Notes under the pieces: model-generated | What the model saw: the letters and a program-made list of their open reading frames with translations, nothing else | Told to the model about the DNA's origin: nothing | The model's database searches: none | Program-made: the position numbers and the translations under genes | NCBI RefSeq assembly: GCF_002309535.1 | Contig: NZ_CP023275.1 | Span: forward strand, 1,116,001 to 1,180,000 | Length of the DNA: 64,000 bases | Direction: 5' to 3' | DNA from: Sulfurospirillum diekertiae | GTDB lineage: Bacteria > Campylobacterota > Campylobacteria > Campylobacterales > Sulfurospirillaceae | Shown here: in pieces, positions 1-8,139 of the stretch | Layout: the number at the start of each line of letters is the position of its first letter | Position numbering within the stretch: position 1 is the first letter of the stretch

Positions 1-554
1 CTTCCTTTTTCCCACCAACAAAAGGACACCCAGATACGGTGCGCTTGTCTCATGATTTTGAGTTCAGAATGATTCACCTTCCAATGGAATCAAAAAACTA
101 CTCTTCACCTGAGCCTGACACTTTGAATGCTGTTGATTCTACTGAGGTTATTGAAAAGCGAATTAAACGTATTAAAGAGTGGTTCCCTGAAATTATTTAT
201 TACAATAATCACACGGGTGGATCTTTTACGGCAGATTATAACGCTATGGATCGTTTGGTTAAAGTGATGAAAGAAAATGGTCTTATTTTTGTTGATAGTC
301 GAACCGCTGGAAATTCGAAAGCGCCTGAAATTACCAAAAAGTACAACATGTTTCTTTTCTCCCGCGATGTCTTTTTAGATAATTCTCTCGATAAAAATTT
401 GATTCGCACACAATTAAAAGAAGCCGTTGCTAAAGCAAAAAAACATGGCTATGCGATTGCTATTGGGCATCCACATAAAAATACTCTAGAGGTATTAAAA
501 GAGTCTCAAGATCTTTTAGAAGGTGTGGACATGGTTTATCTCAAGGATTTATAA
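1..554 (+). CDS. Divergent polysaccharide deacetylase family protein, 5' partial
   Basis: The open frame runs in from before the window, so the start is missing; a GTG at 39 is internal, because family sequence (S-F-F-P-P-T-K, then H-P-D-T) is readable before it from base 3. Family motifs follow: MIHLPMES, NNHTGGSFTAD, FVDSRTAG, RDVFLD and IGHPH near the C-terminus. This is the YibQ/DUF610 branch of the polysaccharide deacetylase fold, usually an exported protein acting on envelope glycans; its exact substrate is unknown. The TAA stop overlaps the ATG of dprA by one base (TAATG), so the two are translationally coupled. In Campylobacter, as I recall, a homologue also precedes dprA. Confidence 0.85.
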   Translation, partial: SFFPPTKGHPDTVRLSHDFEFRMIHLPMESKNYSSPEPDTLNAVDSTEVIEKRIKRIKEWFPEIIYYNNHTGGSFTADYNAMDRLVKVMKENGLIFVDSRTAGNSKAPEITKKYNMFLFSRDVFLDNSLDKNLIRTQLKEAVAKAKKHGYAIAIGHPHKNTLEVLKESQDLLEGVDMVYLKDL

Positions 555-1324
555 TGATCCAAACCATAGACTTTCATATCCCCGAATTGGAGTGTATGAA
601 GGTCTATCCCAAACTGCTTTATTATCTTGGTAATTCGAATCTTCTGACGCGCCCTAAAATCTCTATTGTCGGCACACGACACCCCATAACATACACAAAA
701 ATATTGACAGCAGAATTGGCTCACAAACTCTCTTTGGCAGGGGTCTGTATTGTCAGTGGTGGCGCACAAGGGGTTGATGGTATTTCCCATCAGTCAGCGG
801 GCATTTCCAATACCATCATGGTGGCAGGAACAGGGCTTGATATTCGCTATCCCTCTTTACATGTAAAGCTGATTGAAGGCATTGAAAAAGAGGGGTTGGT
901 ACTGAGCCAATTTGAAGCAGGACAGCCTTCTCTTAAATGGAATTTTCCATTGCGTAACGAATTGGTAGTTGCTTTGGGCGAAGCACTGATTGTGACACAA
1001 GCTGATCTGAAAAGTGGAACGATGCACAGCATTGAATTTGCGCTCAAAATGCAAAAGCCGATCTATGTACTGCCGCATCGTTTAGGGGAGAGTGAAGGTA
1101 CTAACTGGCTTCTCTCCAAGGGATTAGCCACACCACTGTATGACATCGATGCGTTTGTTGCCCATTTTGGTCATGTGGATATACCTAGCAAAGATGATTT
1201 TTTGATCTACTGTGACACACATCCTCTTTACCTTGAAGCAGTGGCAACATTTCCACAAAAAGTATTTGAATATGAATGTTTGGGTAAAATTGCAGTTGAA
1301 AATGGACGCATTAAATGCGTATAA
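554..1324 (+). CDS. dprA: DNA-processing protein DprA (Smf)
   Basis: This 256-residue protein is the Rossmann-like core of DprA, which loads RecA onto incoming single-stranded DNA during natural transformation. Visible motifs are SIVGTRHPITYT, SGGAQGVDGISHQSAG, MVAGTGLDIRYP, the WNFPLRNELV segment and QADLKSGTMHSIEFAL. It is short compared with DprA proteins carrying an N-terminal SAM domain and a C-terminal winged helix, as is usual in Campylobacterota. The start overlaps the preceding stop by one base. A copy of the TTTACATGTAAA palindrome (856-867) lies inside the gene and encodes Leu-His-Val-Lys. Its presence suggests competence, but does not prove it. Confidence 0.93.
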   Translation: MIQTIDFHIPELECMKVYPKLLYYLGNSNLLTRPKISIVGTRHPITYTKILTAELAHKLSLAGVCIVSGGAQGVDGISHQSAGISNTIMVAGTGLDIRYPSLHVKLIEGIEKEGLVLSQFEAGQPSLKWNFPLRNELVVALGEALIVTQADLKSGTMHSIEFALKMQKPIYVLPHRLGESEGTNWLLSKGLATPLYDIDAFVAHFGHVDIPSKDDFLIYCDTHPLYLEAVATFPQKVFEYECLGKIAVENGRIKCV

Positions 1325-1333
1325 AGGAAACAG

Positions 1334-2137
1334 ATGGGTTTTGAGTGGATTATTGCTTTTTTAGTCTTGGGATTAGTCGTTGGCTTTATGGCGGGATTAC
1401 TTGGTATTGGTGGTGGTGGAATAATGGTACCCGTCTTAACAAGCATTTTTCTCGCACAAGGTGTTCCCGTTGAACAAGTTGTCCACATGGCACTTGGAAC
1501 CTCAATGGCTTCTATTGTTTTCACATCCTTTGCGAGCATGAGGGCACACCACAAAAAAGGTGCGGTGATGTGGAATGTCGTGAAATACATGGCAGGAGGT
1601 GTCGTCATTGGTACATTTGCGGCAACCTTTTTAGCGACTTATATGAAATCAGTGCAACTTGCCATCTTCTTTGCGATCTTTATGGCCTATGTTTCCATTC
1701 AAATGGCGATCGATAAAAAACCCAAACCGAGTCGTGAGCTTTCAACGCCACCATCGCTTTTTGGGGTAGGTTCATTGATTGGCATTGTCTCTGCGTTGGT
1801 TTCTATCGGTGGAGGTTCTCTTACCGTGCCGTATCTTGTTTGGCAAAATGTGGATCTTAAAAAAGCAATAGCCACATCTGCTGCCATTGGGTTTCCTTTG
1901 TCTATTGCAGGCACTGCTGGCTATATTGTCAATGGACTGATGCACGCAGAAGGAGGTGCTGATATGATGTTAGGGTTTGTGTATCTCCCTGGCGTTGTCC
2001 TTATCTCCATTGTGAGCTATTTTACGGCTCCTTTAGGTGCTAAAATGGCGCATACACTTCCTGTGGGCAAGCTCAAAAAAATTTTTGCATTGCTTTTAAT
2101 GACACTCAGCATTAAAATGCTGACATCAGTCCTTTAG
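1334..2137 (+). CDS. TauE/SafE family membrane transporter
   Basis: A 267-residue inner-membrane protein with about eight hydrophobic spans arranged as two related halves, each carrying a glycine-rich motif: GIGGGGIMVP near residue 24 and SIGGGSLTVPYLV near residue 157. These define the TauE/SafE (DUF81) family, whose members export sulfite, sulfoacetate or related organosulfur anions. The substrate cannot be read from the sequence; in a sulfur-metabolising organism a sulfur anion is a reasonable guess. It sits 9 bp after dprA and may share its transcript. A TTTACATGTAAA palindrome follows the stop. Confidence 0.85.
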   Translation: MGFEWIIAFLVLGLVVGFMAGLLGIGGGGIMVPVLTSIFLAQGVPVEQVVHMALGTSMASIVFTSFASMRAHHKKGAVMWNVVKYMAGGVVIGTFAATFLATYMKSVQLAIFFAIFMAYVSIQMAIDKKPKPSRELSTPPSLFGVGSLIGIVSALVSIGGGSLTVPYLVWQNVDLKKAIATSAAIGFPLSIAGTAGYIVNGLMHAEGGADMMLGFVYLPGVVLISIVSYFTAPLGAKMAHTLPVGKLKKIFALLLMTLSIKMLTSVL

Positions 2138-2161
2138 TTCTTTACATGTAAAAGCGTTAAG

Positions 2162-2629
2162 ATGGCGATAGAAAAAGTTAAAGCTTATTTTAAAACGTTT
2201 GATATGGAAGAGCAAGTGATTGAGTTTGCAGTTTCCAGCGCAACCGTTGAACTTGCCGCTGCTGCATTAGCATGCGCACCAGAGCGCATTGCTAAAAGCC
2301 TTACTTTTTATGGGGAAGAGAGTGCTATACTGATTGTAACAGCAGGTGATGCTAAAGTCGATAATCAAAAGTTTAAAGAGCATTTTAACATGAAAGCTAA
2401 AATGTTGAAAGTAGAAGATGTAGAGCCACTTATCGGACATGCCATTGGTGGTGTCTGTCCGTTTGGGGTCAATACTCATGTGCATATCTATTTGGACATT
2501 TCGCTCAAGCGCTTTGATGTGGTCTACCCAGCAGCAGGAAGTGCCAATAGCGCGATTGCTTTAGATTTAAAGTCATTAGAGGTTCATTCTAAAGCGTTAG
2601 GTTGGGTAGATGTTTGTAAAAACTGGTAA
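2162..2629 (+). CDS. YbaK/EbsC-type aminoacyl-tRNA deacylase domain protein
   Basis: A 155-residue single-domain protein of the YbaK/ProX editing family. The family lysine in AKSLTF (about residue 41) and the GHAIGGVCPFGV loop (about residues 91-102) are visible. Members hydrolyse mischarged tRNAs such as Ala- or Cys-tRNA(Pro). It differs clearly from the second YbaK homologue at 30225-30704, so the window carries two editing proteins of this superfamily. It is flanked on both sides by TTTACATGTAAA palindromes (2141-2152 and 2636-2647). Family assignment is firm; tRNA specificity is not determinable here. Confidence 0.8.
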   Translation: MAIEKVKAYFKTFDMEEQVIEFAVSSATVELAAAALACAPERIAKSLTFYGEESAILIVTAGDAKVDNQKFKEHFNMKAKMLKVEDVEPLIGHAIGGVCPFGVNTHVHIYLDISLKRFDVVYPAAGSANSAIALDLKSLEVHSKALGWVDVCKNW

Positions 2630-2659
2630 GACTCGTTTACATGTAAAGAGGAATATATA

Positions 2660-3184
2660 ATGCAAAAAGTTTTTTTAACGATATTTTTGATTCCATCATT
2701 ACTTGTGTGTGCAAGCAATCTTTTTGACGAAAACCAGCCTCTTGTGGCTGTAGGTAGCTGTATGGAACGTATTGAAATTAAAAATAGCCATACTCCTGTT
2801 GATCTGTTTAAATCAAGCGCTAAATGTATTGAGGAAGAAAAATACCCACAAGCTGTTGAGCTTTACTTGGTGGCTACGGCGTATGGTTATTTTGATAGCG
2901 CACGTGTGGTGGACAAAAGCACACGTCAATCCTTAGATACGCTCAAAACTGAAATTTTTGGACCACTGGATGCTACTAAACGTAATCAGTTTGCAGAAGC
3001 TTTGCGTGCAAGGTTGGATGATATGAAATCAAGCTGTAATTTCCTTGAAAAGCTAGGAAAGCCAACCTATTATCCAAAATATTTGGTTGAAAATGGTGTG
3101 ACGCGTGGCGATGGACTCATTCTTAATTACGATGCGAAGGCCTTGTGGGATGATACACGGTTTGAGTATTTGAAATGCCCGTAA
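2660..3184 (+). CDS. Hypothetical exported protein
   Basis: I do not recognise this 174-residue protein. It starts with a typical signal peptide (MQKVFLTIFLIPSLLVCASN), so it is probably periplasmic. The segment CIEEEKYPQAVELYLVATAYGYFDSARV resembles one helical tetratrico-like repeat. A GAGG-type ribosome binding site (AAAGAGGAATATATA) precedes the ATG. Two cysteine pairs could form disulfides. Nothing else points to a function, and the neighbours (tRNA editing, serine dehydratase) do not help. Confidence 0.7.
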   Translation: MQKVFLTIFLIPSLLVCASNLFDENQPLVAVGSCMERIEIKNSHTPVDLFKSSAKCIEEEKYPQAVELYLVATAYGYFDSARVVDKSTRQSLDTLKTEIFGPLDATKRNQFAEALRARLDDMKSSCNFLEKLGKPTYYPKYLVENGVTRGDGLILNYDAKALWDDTRFEYLKCP

Positions 3185-3205
3185 ATTATCTTTACATGTA
3201 ACACT

Positions 3206-4396
3206 TTAAAGATAGTGTTTCGCCAAACCTCCGAGTGAGGTCTCTTTGTAGTTGGTGTTCATATCTTTGCCTGTTTCGACCATCGTTTGAATAATCTCAT
3301 CAAAACTGACTTTATGTGTTCCATCGGTATAGGAAGTGTATTCTGCCGCATCAACGGCGCGAATCGCCGCTACGGCATTGCGCTCAATACAAGGCACTTG
3401 TACGTAGCCTGCTATGGGGTCGCACGTCATACCAAGATGGTGTTCTAGTCCCATCTCTGCCGCGTAATCAATCTGCTGTAAATTGCCTCCAAAAAGGTAC
3501 GATGCCATGCCTGCCGCCATTGAACACGCGACACCCACTTCACCTTGACATCCCACTTCTGCACCTGAAATGGAACCATTGAATTTAACGATATTCCCCA
3601 GAAGTCCAGCAACGGCAAGTGCGCGTAAACAGTCGGTTTGATCTAACGTATAAAGCTCTTTGAGGTAACGAAGTACGGCAGGAACAACGCCACAGGCGCC
3701 ACACGTTGGGGCTGTGACGACAATATTGCCTGAAGCATTCTCTTCACTGGTGGCGAGGGCATAGGCGAAAATGATGCCATGAGTACGTTTTTCTTCTTTG
3801 CGCGCTTTAGCAAAAAACATGGGAGCTTTTCTGGGGTATTGAAGAATTCCAGGTAAAACACCTGATTGTTTTAGCCCTCGATCAATCGTGGTTTGCATAC
3901 TTTGCCACACTTCAGCAAGATACTCCCAAATTGTTTCACCTTCGTAGGTTTCGACATATTGCCAAAGCTCTTTGTGCTCTTTTTCGCACCATTTTATAAT
4001 CTCATTAAATGTTGTGAGTGGATAAATGGAAGGCTCAGCAATAGGATCTTCTCCTGCTTCTTTGAGCGCACTACCACCTATACTGTAAACTTCCCAAGAG
4101 CCAAGCAGTTCTTGTTGTTCATTAAACGCTTCAAAAAACATGCCATTGGAGTGAAAGGGTTTGGTGATGTCGGGACGAAAGAGTATTTCAATACCAGAAG
4201 AGGCTAAGGCTTGGCGGAGTGCATCATCGGTTAAGTGACCACGTCCCGTTGCCGCAAGTGAGCCAAAAAGAGTGACACGGTATAAAGAAGCATTTGGAAA
4301 GCGTTTTTTGAAAAGTGTACCTGCGTTAAAAGGTCCCATCGTGTGGCTGGAAGAGGGTCCATGCCCAATACAGTAAAATGATCTGAGGGATTGCAT
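3206..4396 (-). CDS. sdaA: L-serine ammonia-lyase (iron-sulfur dependent, single chain)
   Basis: This 396-residue enzyme deaminates L-serine to pyruvate and ammonia. The N-terminal beta-domain signature GHGPSSSHTMGP starts near residue 12; the catalytic domain carries the cysteines expected to hold the 4Fe-4S cluster, in APTCGACGVVPAVL, GCQGEVGVACSMAAG and TCDPIAGYVQVPC. It is somewhat shorter than the roughly 450-residue enterobacterial enzyme, mostly through a short N-terminal half, and nothing catalytic appears lost. It is transcribed alone, divergent from ruvX, with a palindrome (4450-4461) and a dispersed repeat in the upstream gap. Amino acids such as serine are typical carbon sources in this group. 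Confidence 0.93.
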   Translation of the reverse strand: MQSLRSFYCIGHGPSSSHTMGPFNAGTLFKKRFPNASLYRVTLFGSLAATGRGHLTDDALRQALASSGIEILFRPDITKPFHSNGMFFEAFNEQQELLGSWEVYSIGGSALKEAGEDPIAEPSIYPLTTFNEIIKWCEKEHKELWQYVETYEGETIWEYLAEVWQSMQTTIDRGLKQSGVLPGILQYPRKAPMFFAKARKEEKRTHGIIFAYALATSEENASGNIVVTAPTCGACGVVPAVLRYLKELYTLDQTDCLRALAVAGLLGNIVKFNGSISGAEVGCQGEVGVACSMAAGMASYLFGGNLQQIDYAAEMGLEHHLGMTCDPIAGYVQVPCIERNAVAAIRAVDAAEYTSYTDGTHKVSFDEIIQTMVETGKDMNTNYKETSLGGLAKHYL

Positions 4397-4449
4397 GAGA
4401 GATACCTTTTGCGACGAAAAATTGTGGTGGATTATAGCATAGAATATGC

Positions 4450-4650
4450 TTTACATGTAAAGGCACAAAGAGCGCTTTAAATCAATCTTCGGTAGAATAA
4501 ATTTATATGAGACTCCTTGCAAAATTCATTGTGCAAGAAGAAAAAGCAGCGAAGGTGCGTGGGCTTTCTGCCGAAGAAAACGCAGTGTTAACGTAGTCTT
4601 TAGAGCTTTACTTTAAAGACGTGTAAAGAGTTCTTCAAGAACTCTATTGA
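4450..4650. repeat. Dispersed repeat copy A plus palindrome
   Basis: The 269 bp gap between sdaA and ruvX holds a TTTACATGTAAA palindrome (4450-4461) and, from about 4508 to 4646, the first copy of a structured repeat. Its most conserved block is GGGCTTTCTGCCGAAGAAAA (4560-4579), followed by GTGTTAACGTAG and a degenerate AAAGCTTT-like region. A near-perfect hairpin, GAGTTCTT-C-AAGAACTC (4628-4644), closes it. Copies B (reverse orientation, about 43567-43697) and C (about 58985-59071) share the same blocks in the same order. A 29-codon ATG frame runs through copy A but is not conserved. Confidence 0.8.
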
Positions 4651-4665
4651 ACTAAAGAGTACTAT

Positions 4666-5073
4666 TTGAAAAAAACAGCAAGTATTGATATTGGACTGAA
4701 GCGTATTGGTGTGGCACTTAGTTTGGCTGAAGGCATTGTGTCTCCGCAAGAGGCGATACTGCGCAAAAATCGTGACCAAGCCGCACGCGACGTCGATGCT
4801 TTTTTAAACGAATGGAGCATTGAATTTTTGGTCGTGGGACTTCCCAAAGGTGGCAGTAGCAGTGAAGAGATGGAGCGGCGCATCAAACACTTTGTGAGTT
4901 TGCTGGCATTTAGCGGCGAAGTGGTCTTTCAAGATGAGTACGGCTCAAGCAATGAAGCCAAAGAGATGATGCAAGGCATTACCCGTCAAAAGCGCGATGG
5001 CAGAATTGATTCCATGGCGGCAAAAGTGATTTTAGAACGCTATTTTGATACTCTAAAGGCGCGTCATGGTTGA
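4666..5073 (+). CDS. ruvX: Putative pre-16S rRNA nuclease / Holliday junction resolvase RuvX (YqgF)
   Basis: A 135-residue RNase H-fold protein with the family blocks IDIGLKRIGVAL (first acidic residue, about 6-17), VVGLPKG, FQDEYGSSNEA and a C-terminal IDSMAAKVILERY. YqgF proteins process the 5' end of 16S rRNA and were earlier named Holliday junction resolvases. The start is a TTG at 4666 preceded by AAAGAG; there is no better ATG. The C-terminus overlaps the next ORF by eight bases. In Campylobacter, as I recall, ruvX directly follows dprA; here four transporter/metabolic genes and a dispersed repeat lie between them. Confidence 0.9.
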   Translation: MKKTASIDIGLKRIGVALSLAEGIVSPQEAILRKNRDQAARDVDAFLNEWSIEFLVVGLPKGGSSSEEMERRIKHFVSLLAFSGEVVFQDEYGSSNEAKEMMQGITRQKRDGRIDSMAAKVILERYFDTLKARHG

Positions 5074-5674
5074 GCTTGAGGTTGCAGAAATTATCGGAAC
5101 AGTCGCTTTTGCACTGAGCGGTTTTTACGTGGCGGTGAAAGAAAAATTGGATCTTTTGGGTATTTTTATCGCTTCATTTTTAACAGCACTCGGTGGTGGA
5201 CTGGTACGCGATATGTTGGCAAGTCGCTCTCCTTACACTTTTACCCATCTGATGCCTTCTATTTTAGTGATTGCAGTTATTGGGCTGAGTGTTTTGTTTC
5301 AATTACATAAAAAAGATGAGATTGAGAAGACATTTTATTTTATCATTAGCGATACGTTAGGATTGGTTTCATTTTCTATTTCAGGGGCATTGATTGCGTT
5401 ACAAGTAGAGTTTAACTTCTTTGGCGTTGTTTTAATGGCACTGATAACAGCCGTAGGCGGAGGTGTCATTCGCGATATTTTACTCAACCGTGTTCCTCTT
5501 TTATTGACGAGTGAGTTTTACGGCACGGTTTCGCTTTTAGTGGGTGCAATTTTGTTTGTGTTTGCACAGTTTAACATTGGCGGATATGTGCCGTTGATGG
5601 TGGTATTTGCTTTTGGTGTAGCGCTTCGGTTGTTAGCGTATTATAAACAGTGGAATTTACCCAAAATTGGGTAA
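5066..5674 (+). CDS. TRIC / UPF0126 family cation channel-like membrane protein
   Basis: A 202-residue protein with about seven membrane spans built from two related halves. Each half carries the signature GGG-x-x-RD (GGGLVRDMLA near residue 48 and GGGVIRDIL near residue 134), which defines the UPF0126 (YadS/YicG) family now related to trimeric intracellular cation channels. The bacterial physiological role is unsettled; potassium movement or glycine-related roles have been suggested. It overlaps ruvX by eight bases and is likely translated with it. Confidence 0.87.
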   Translation: MVELEVAEIIGTVAFALSGFYVAVKEKLDLLGIFIASFLTALGGGLVRDMLASRSPYTFTHLMPSILVIAVIGLSVLFQLHKKDEIEKTFYFIISDTLGLVSFSISGALIALQVEFNFFGVVLMALITAVGGGVIRDILLNRVPLLLTSEFYGTVSLLVGAILFVFAQFNIGGYVPLMVVFAFGVALRLLAYYKQWNLPKIG

Positions 5675-5686
5675 GTTTTTTTTCGC

Positions 5687-5716
5687 TATAATGGCGTTTT
5701 TTTAGAGGAGTCAATC
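5687..5716 (+). promoter_or_regulatory. argD promoter and ribosome binding site
   Basis: A TATAAT -10 box (5687-5692) lies after a T-rich run, the usual Campylobacterota sigma-70 arrangement without a clear -35. It is followed by a strong GAGGAG ribosome binding site (5705-5710) six bases before the argD ATG. This gives argD its own short leader (about 18-20 nt) separate from the upstream channel gene. Confidence 0.6.
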
Positions 5717-6904
5717 ATGGATTTTGAAACAATGGATAAAGAGTATGTGTTGCATACGTATGCGCGAAACTATGTCAATTTTAAACATGGCATCAATGCA
5801 ACGCTTTTTGATGATAAAGGCAGAGATTATATCGATTTTACGAGCGGTATTGGTGTGGTAAGTGTGGGACATGGCAATCAACGTCTTGCGGATGCGATAA
5901 GCGACCAAGCACGCAATTTGATTCATATTTCTAATCTTTATTTGATTGAACCACAAGCAAAATTAGCGAAAAAGATCAATGAACTTACAGGCTTTGATGT
6001 GGCAGTCTTTTTTGGAAACTCAGGCGCTGAGGCGAATGAGGGAGCGATTAAACTGGCACGTAAGTACGGTGAGAAAAAATTTGCCAATAAAAAATACAAA
6101 GTGCTAACATTGGAACACTCCTTTCATGGCAGAACCATTACAACCGTGAAAGCTACGGGACAAGAAAAATTTCATCAAACTGCTTTTGCGCCGTATCCTG
6201 AGGGATTTGCGTATACTAAAGAGATCGCAGATCTTTATAACTCCATCGATGATGAGACGGTTGCCGTCATGATAGAGCTGGTTCAAGGGGAGGGCGGTGT
6301 TAAGGCGTTTCCTAAAAAAGATATTCAAGATTTGGCAAAATTTTTGAAAGAAAAAGAGATTTTGCTCATTATCGATGAAGTGCAAAGCGGTATCTTTCGA
6401 AGTGGCGAGTTTTTGGCAACATCACTTTATGACATTGAACCAGACATCATCACGCTTGCAAAAGGACTTGCTGGCGGTGTGCCTATCGGTGCAGTTGTGA
6501 CCAAGCATAAAGATATTTTTGAAGCAGGCGATCATGGTAGTACCTTTGGTGGCAATTTTCTCTCCACACGTGCAGGACTAGAAGCATTGGCTATTTTAGA
6601 AGAGTACAAGCAAAGTGGTATGCTGGATGAAGCACTCATCTATTTTGATGGAAAACTAAAAGCGACACAAGCAGCATTCCCCACACTGTTTGAAAGTGTT
6701 GAGGGGCTTGGTCTTATGCGTGGTCTTAAGTGTCCAAGTAGTGATATTTTGGCAAGTATCATTAAAAAAACATTTGAAAATGGCTTATTAGTATTGAAAG
6801 CTGGTAAAAATACGTTACGTTTTTTACCACCACTTACCATCTCGAAAGAAGAGATTGATGAAGGCTTTAAACGCTTAGAGAGTGCGTGTAAAACGCTTTT
6901 ATAA
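5717..6904 (+). CDS. argD: Acetylornithine aminotransferase
   Basis: A 395-residue class III PLP-dependent aminotransferase converting N-acetylglutamate semialdehyde to N-acetylornithine in arginine synthesis. Visible features are FTSGIGVVSVGHGN, the cofactor-phosphate loop FFGNSGAEANEGAIKLAR, SFHGRT, the EVQSG block after LLIIDE, and the PLP lysine in TLAKGLAGGVPIGA. Length matches the family. ArgD often also acts as succinyldiaminopimelate aminotransferase in lysine synthesis, and that dual role is possible here. It has its own promoter and is followed closely by the MidA-like gene. Confidence 0.93.
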   Translation: MDFETMDKEYVLHTYARNYVNFKHGINATLFDDKGRDYIDFTSGIGVVSVGHGNQRLADAISDQARNLIHISNLYLIEPQAKLAKKINELTGFDVAVFFGNSGAEANEGAIKLARKYGEKKFANKKYKVLTLEHSFHGRTITTVKATGQEKFHQTAFAPYPEGFAYTKEIADLYNSIDDETVAVMIELVQGEGGVKAFPKKDIQDLAKFLKEKEILLIIDEVQSGIFRSGEFLATSLYDIEPDIITLAKGLAGGVPIGAVVTKHKDIFEAGDHGSTFGGNFLSTRAGLEALAILEEYKQSGMLDEALIYFDGKLKATQAAFPTLFESVEGLGLMRGLKCPSSDILASIIKKTFENGLLVLKAGKNTLRFLPPLTISKEEIDEGFKRLESACKTLL

Positions 6905-6913
6905 AAGAGATAC

Positions 6914-7939
6914 GTGAAATTTAGCGCTTATATGCAAGAGTGGCTCTATGGTAATGAGGGCTACTACCGCAATGTGCGAACCATCGGGAAAGAGGGTGAT
7001 TTTTACACCGCTGTGAGTACGAGTATGTTCTTTGGTGGTTCGATTGCCAAACGGCTGATTTCAACGATTGAGAGCGGGTTTTTAAGCCCTTCTTGCCATG
7101 TCGTTGAAATCGGTGCGCATAAAGGCTATCTGCTGGCTGATATGATTCAGTTTATCTACACCCTCAAACCCGAACTGCTTAAAACCCTTACTTTTGTCAT
7201 TGTTGAGCCCTTTGTTGCGAATCAAACGATGCAAAAAAACTACTTTAAAGAGGCATTTGGTGATGCTATCAATCTTTTACATGTAAAGTGCTTGGAAGAA
7301 TTTACATGTAAAGAAGCATTCTTTGTTGCCAATGAGATTTTTGATGCGTTTTCATGCGAACTTATCAACGAAAATCAGATGCTTTTTATCGAAAATGGAA
7401 AAGCTTTTTTTGCGAGTATGGATGATGAAACAACCACAAAGGCGAAAGAGTATGGCATCACAAAAGGCGAGCTTTGTTTGGGTTATGAGCCTTTTGCCAA
7501 TACAATGGCGCACTGTTGTGAACGTTTTGAGTTTGTAACGTTTGACTATGGGGATAAAGAAGAAAGAAATGACTTTTCACTACGCATTTATGCCAACCAT
7601 CAGGTCTATCCATTTTTTGCACTGACGGATTTGGTCGAAGAGAAGCTTCGAGAAACAAACGATTTTAACACTTTTTTTGAAAACTCGGACATCACTTACG
7701 ATGTTAACTTTAGCCATCTTTTTTATGCTTTTGAAAAAAGTGGCCTACATGTTCATGCGTATAGCACTCAGATGAAAGCGCTCGTGGATTTTGGTTTAAC
7801 AGAGCTTTTGGAGCTTTTGGCACAAAAGGTTTCAGCCAAGCAGTATGAGCAGGAATTAAACCGTATTAAAACATTAATCGACCCTTCTTTTATGGGAGAG
7901 CGATTTAAAATGGCATGTTTTCGCAAAGGAGAAGCATAA
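6914..7939 (+). CDS. MidA/NDUFAF7-like SAM-dependent methyltransferase
   Basis: A 341-residue class I methyltransferase of the DUF185 (MidA/NDUFAF7) family, starting with GTG. The N-terminal signature F-x-x-YMQEWLYGNEGYY and the GDFYTAVSTSMFFGGSIA block are typical, and the SAM-binding loop is VVEIGAHKGYLL (about residues 57-68). The eukaryotic homologue methylates an arginine in a complex I subunit; the bacterial substrate is unknown, though respiratory complex I is a plausible partner. Two TTTACATGTAAA palindromes lie only 25 bp apart inside the gene (7276-7287 and 7301-7312), encoding Leu-His-Val-Lys and Phe-Thr-Cys-Lys in two different frames. Its stop overlaps the thiS start by one base. 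Confidence 0.85.
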   Translation: MKFSAYMQEWLYGNEGYYRNVRTIGKEGDFYTAVSTSMFFGGSIAKRLISTIESGFLSPSCHVVEIGAHKGYLLADMIQFIYTLKPELLKTLTFVIVEPFVANQTMQKNYFKEAFGDAINLLHVKCLEEFTCKEAFFVANEIFDAFSCELINENQMLFIENGKAFFASMDDETTTKAKEYGITKGELCLGYEPFANTMAHCCERFEFVTFDYGDKEERNDFSLRIYANHQVYPFFALTDLVEEKLRETNDFNTFFENSDITYDVNFSHLFYAFEKSGLHVHAYSTQMKALVDFGLTELLELLAQKVSAKQYEQELNRIKTLIDPSFMGERFKMACFRKGEA

Positions 7940-8139
7940 TGCAATTAATCATTAATGGTGAAAGAAAAGAGAGTCACGCTAAAACGATTAAAGCGCTTTT
8001 GGATGAATTAGGCATTGAGAGTAAAGTGATGGCGGCCGCTGTCAATATGAATGTTGTCAAAAAAGAGCTCTGGGAAAGCTATGAGCTTGAGCAGAACGAT
8101 AAAGTCGAGTTTTTGCAGTTTGTCGGTGGTGGCGCTTAG
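7939..8139 (+). CDS. thiS: Sulfur carrier protein ThiS
   Basis: A 66-residue ubiquitin-like protein starting at ATG 7939, which overlaps the MidA stop (TAATG); an upstream in-frame ATG at 7915 lies inside the MidA gene and is not needed. It begins MQLIINGERKES and ends QFVGGGA. ThiS carries sulfur as a thiocarboxylate on its terminal glycine for thiazole synthesis in the thiamin pathway. Here one alanine follows the glycines, so activation by adenylation would require its removal, or a non-standard end; MoaD-like relatives are a less likely alternative. No other thi gene is nearby. Confidence 0.85.
   Translation: MQLIINGERKESHAKTIKALLDELGIESKVMAAAVNMNVVKKELWESYELEQNDKVEFLQFVGGGA

Noticed and set aside
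4507-4596. A 29-codon ATG frame inside dispersed repeat copy A
   Set aside because: The frame is not kept in copies B and C, where the aligned sequence shifts frame or lacks the start; it is part of the repeat, not a gene.
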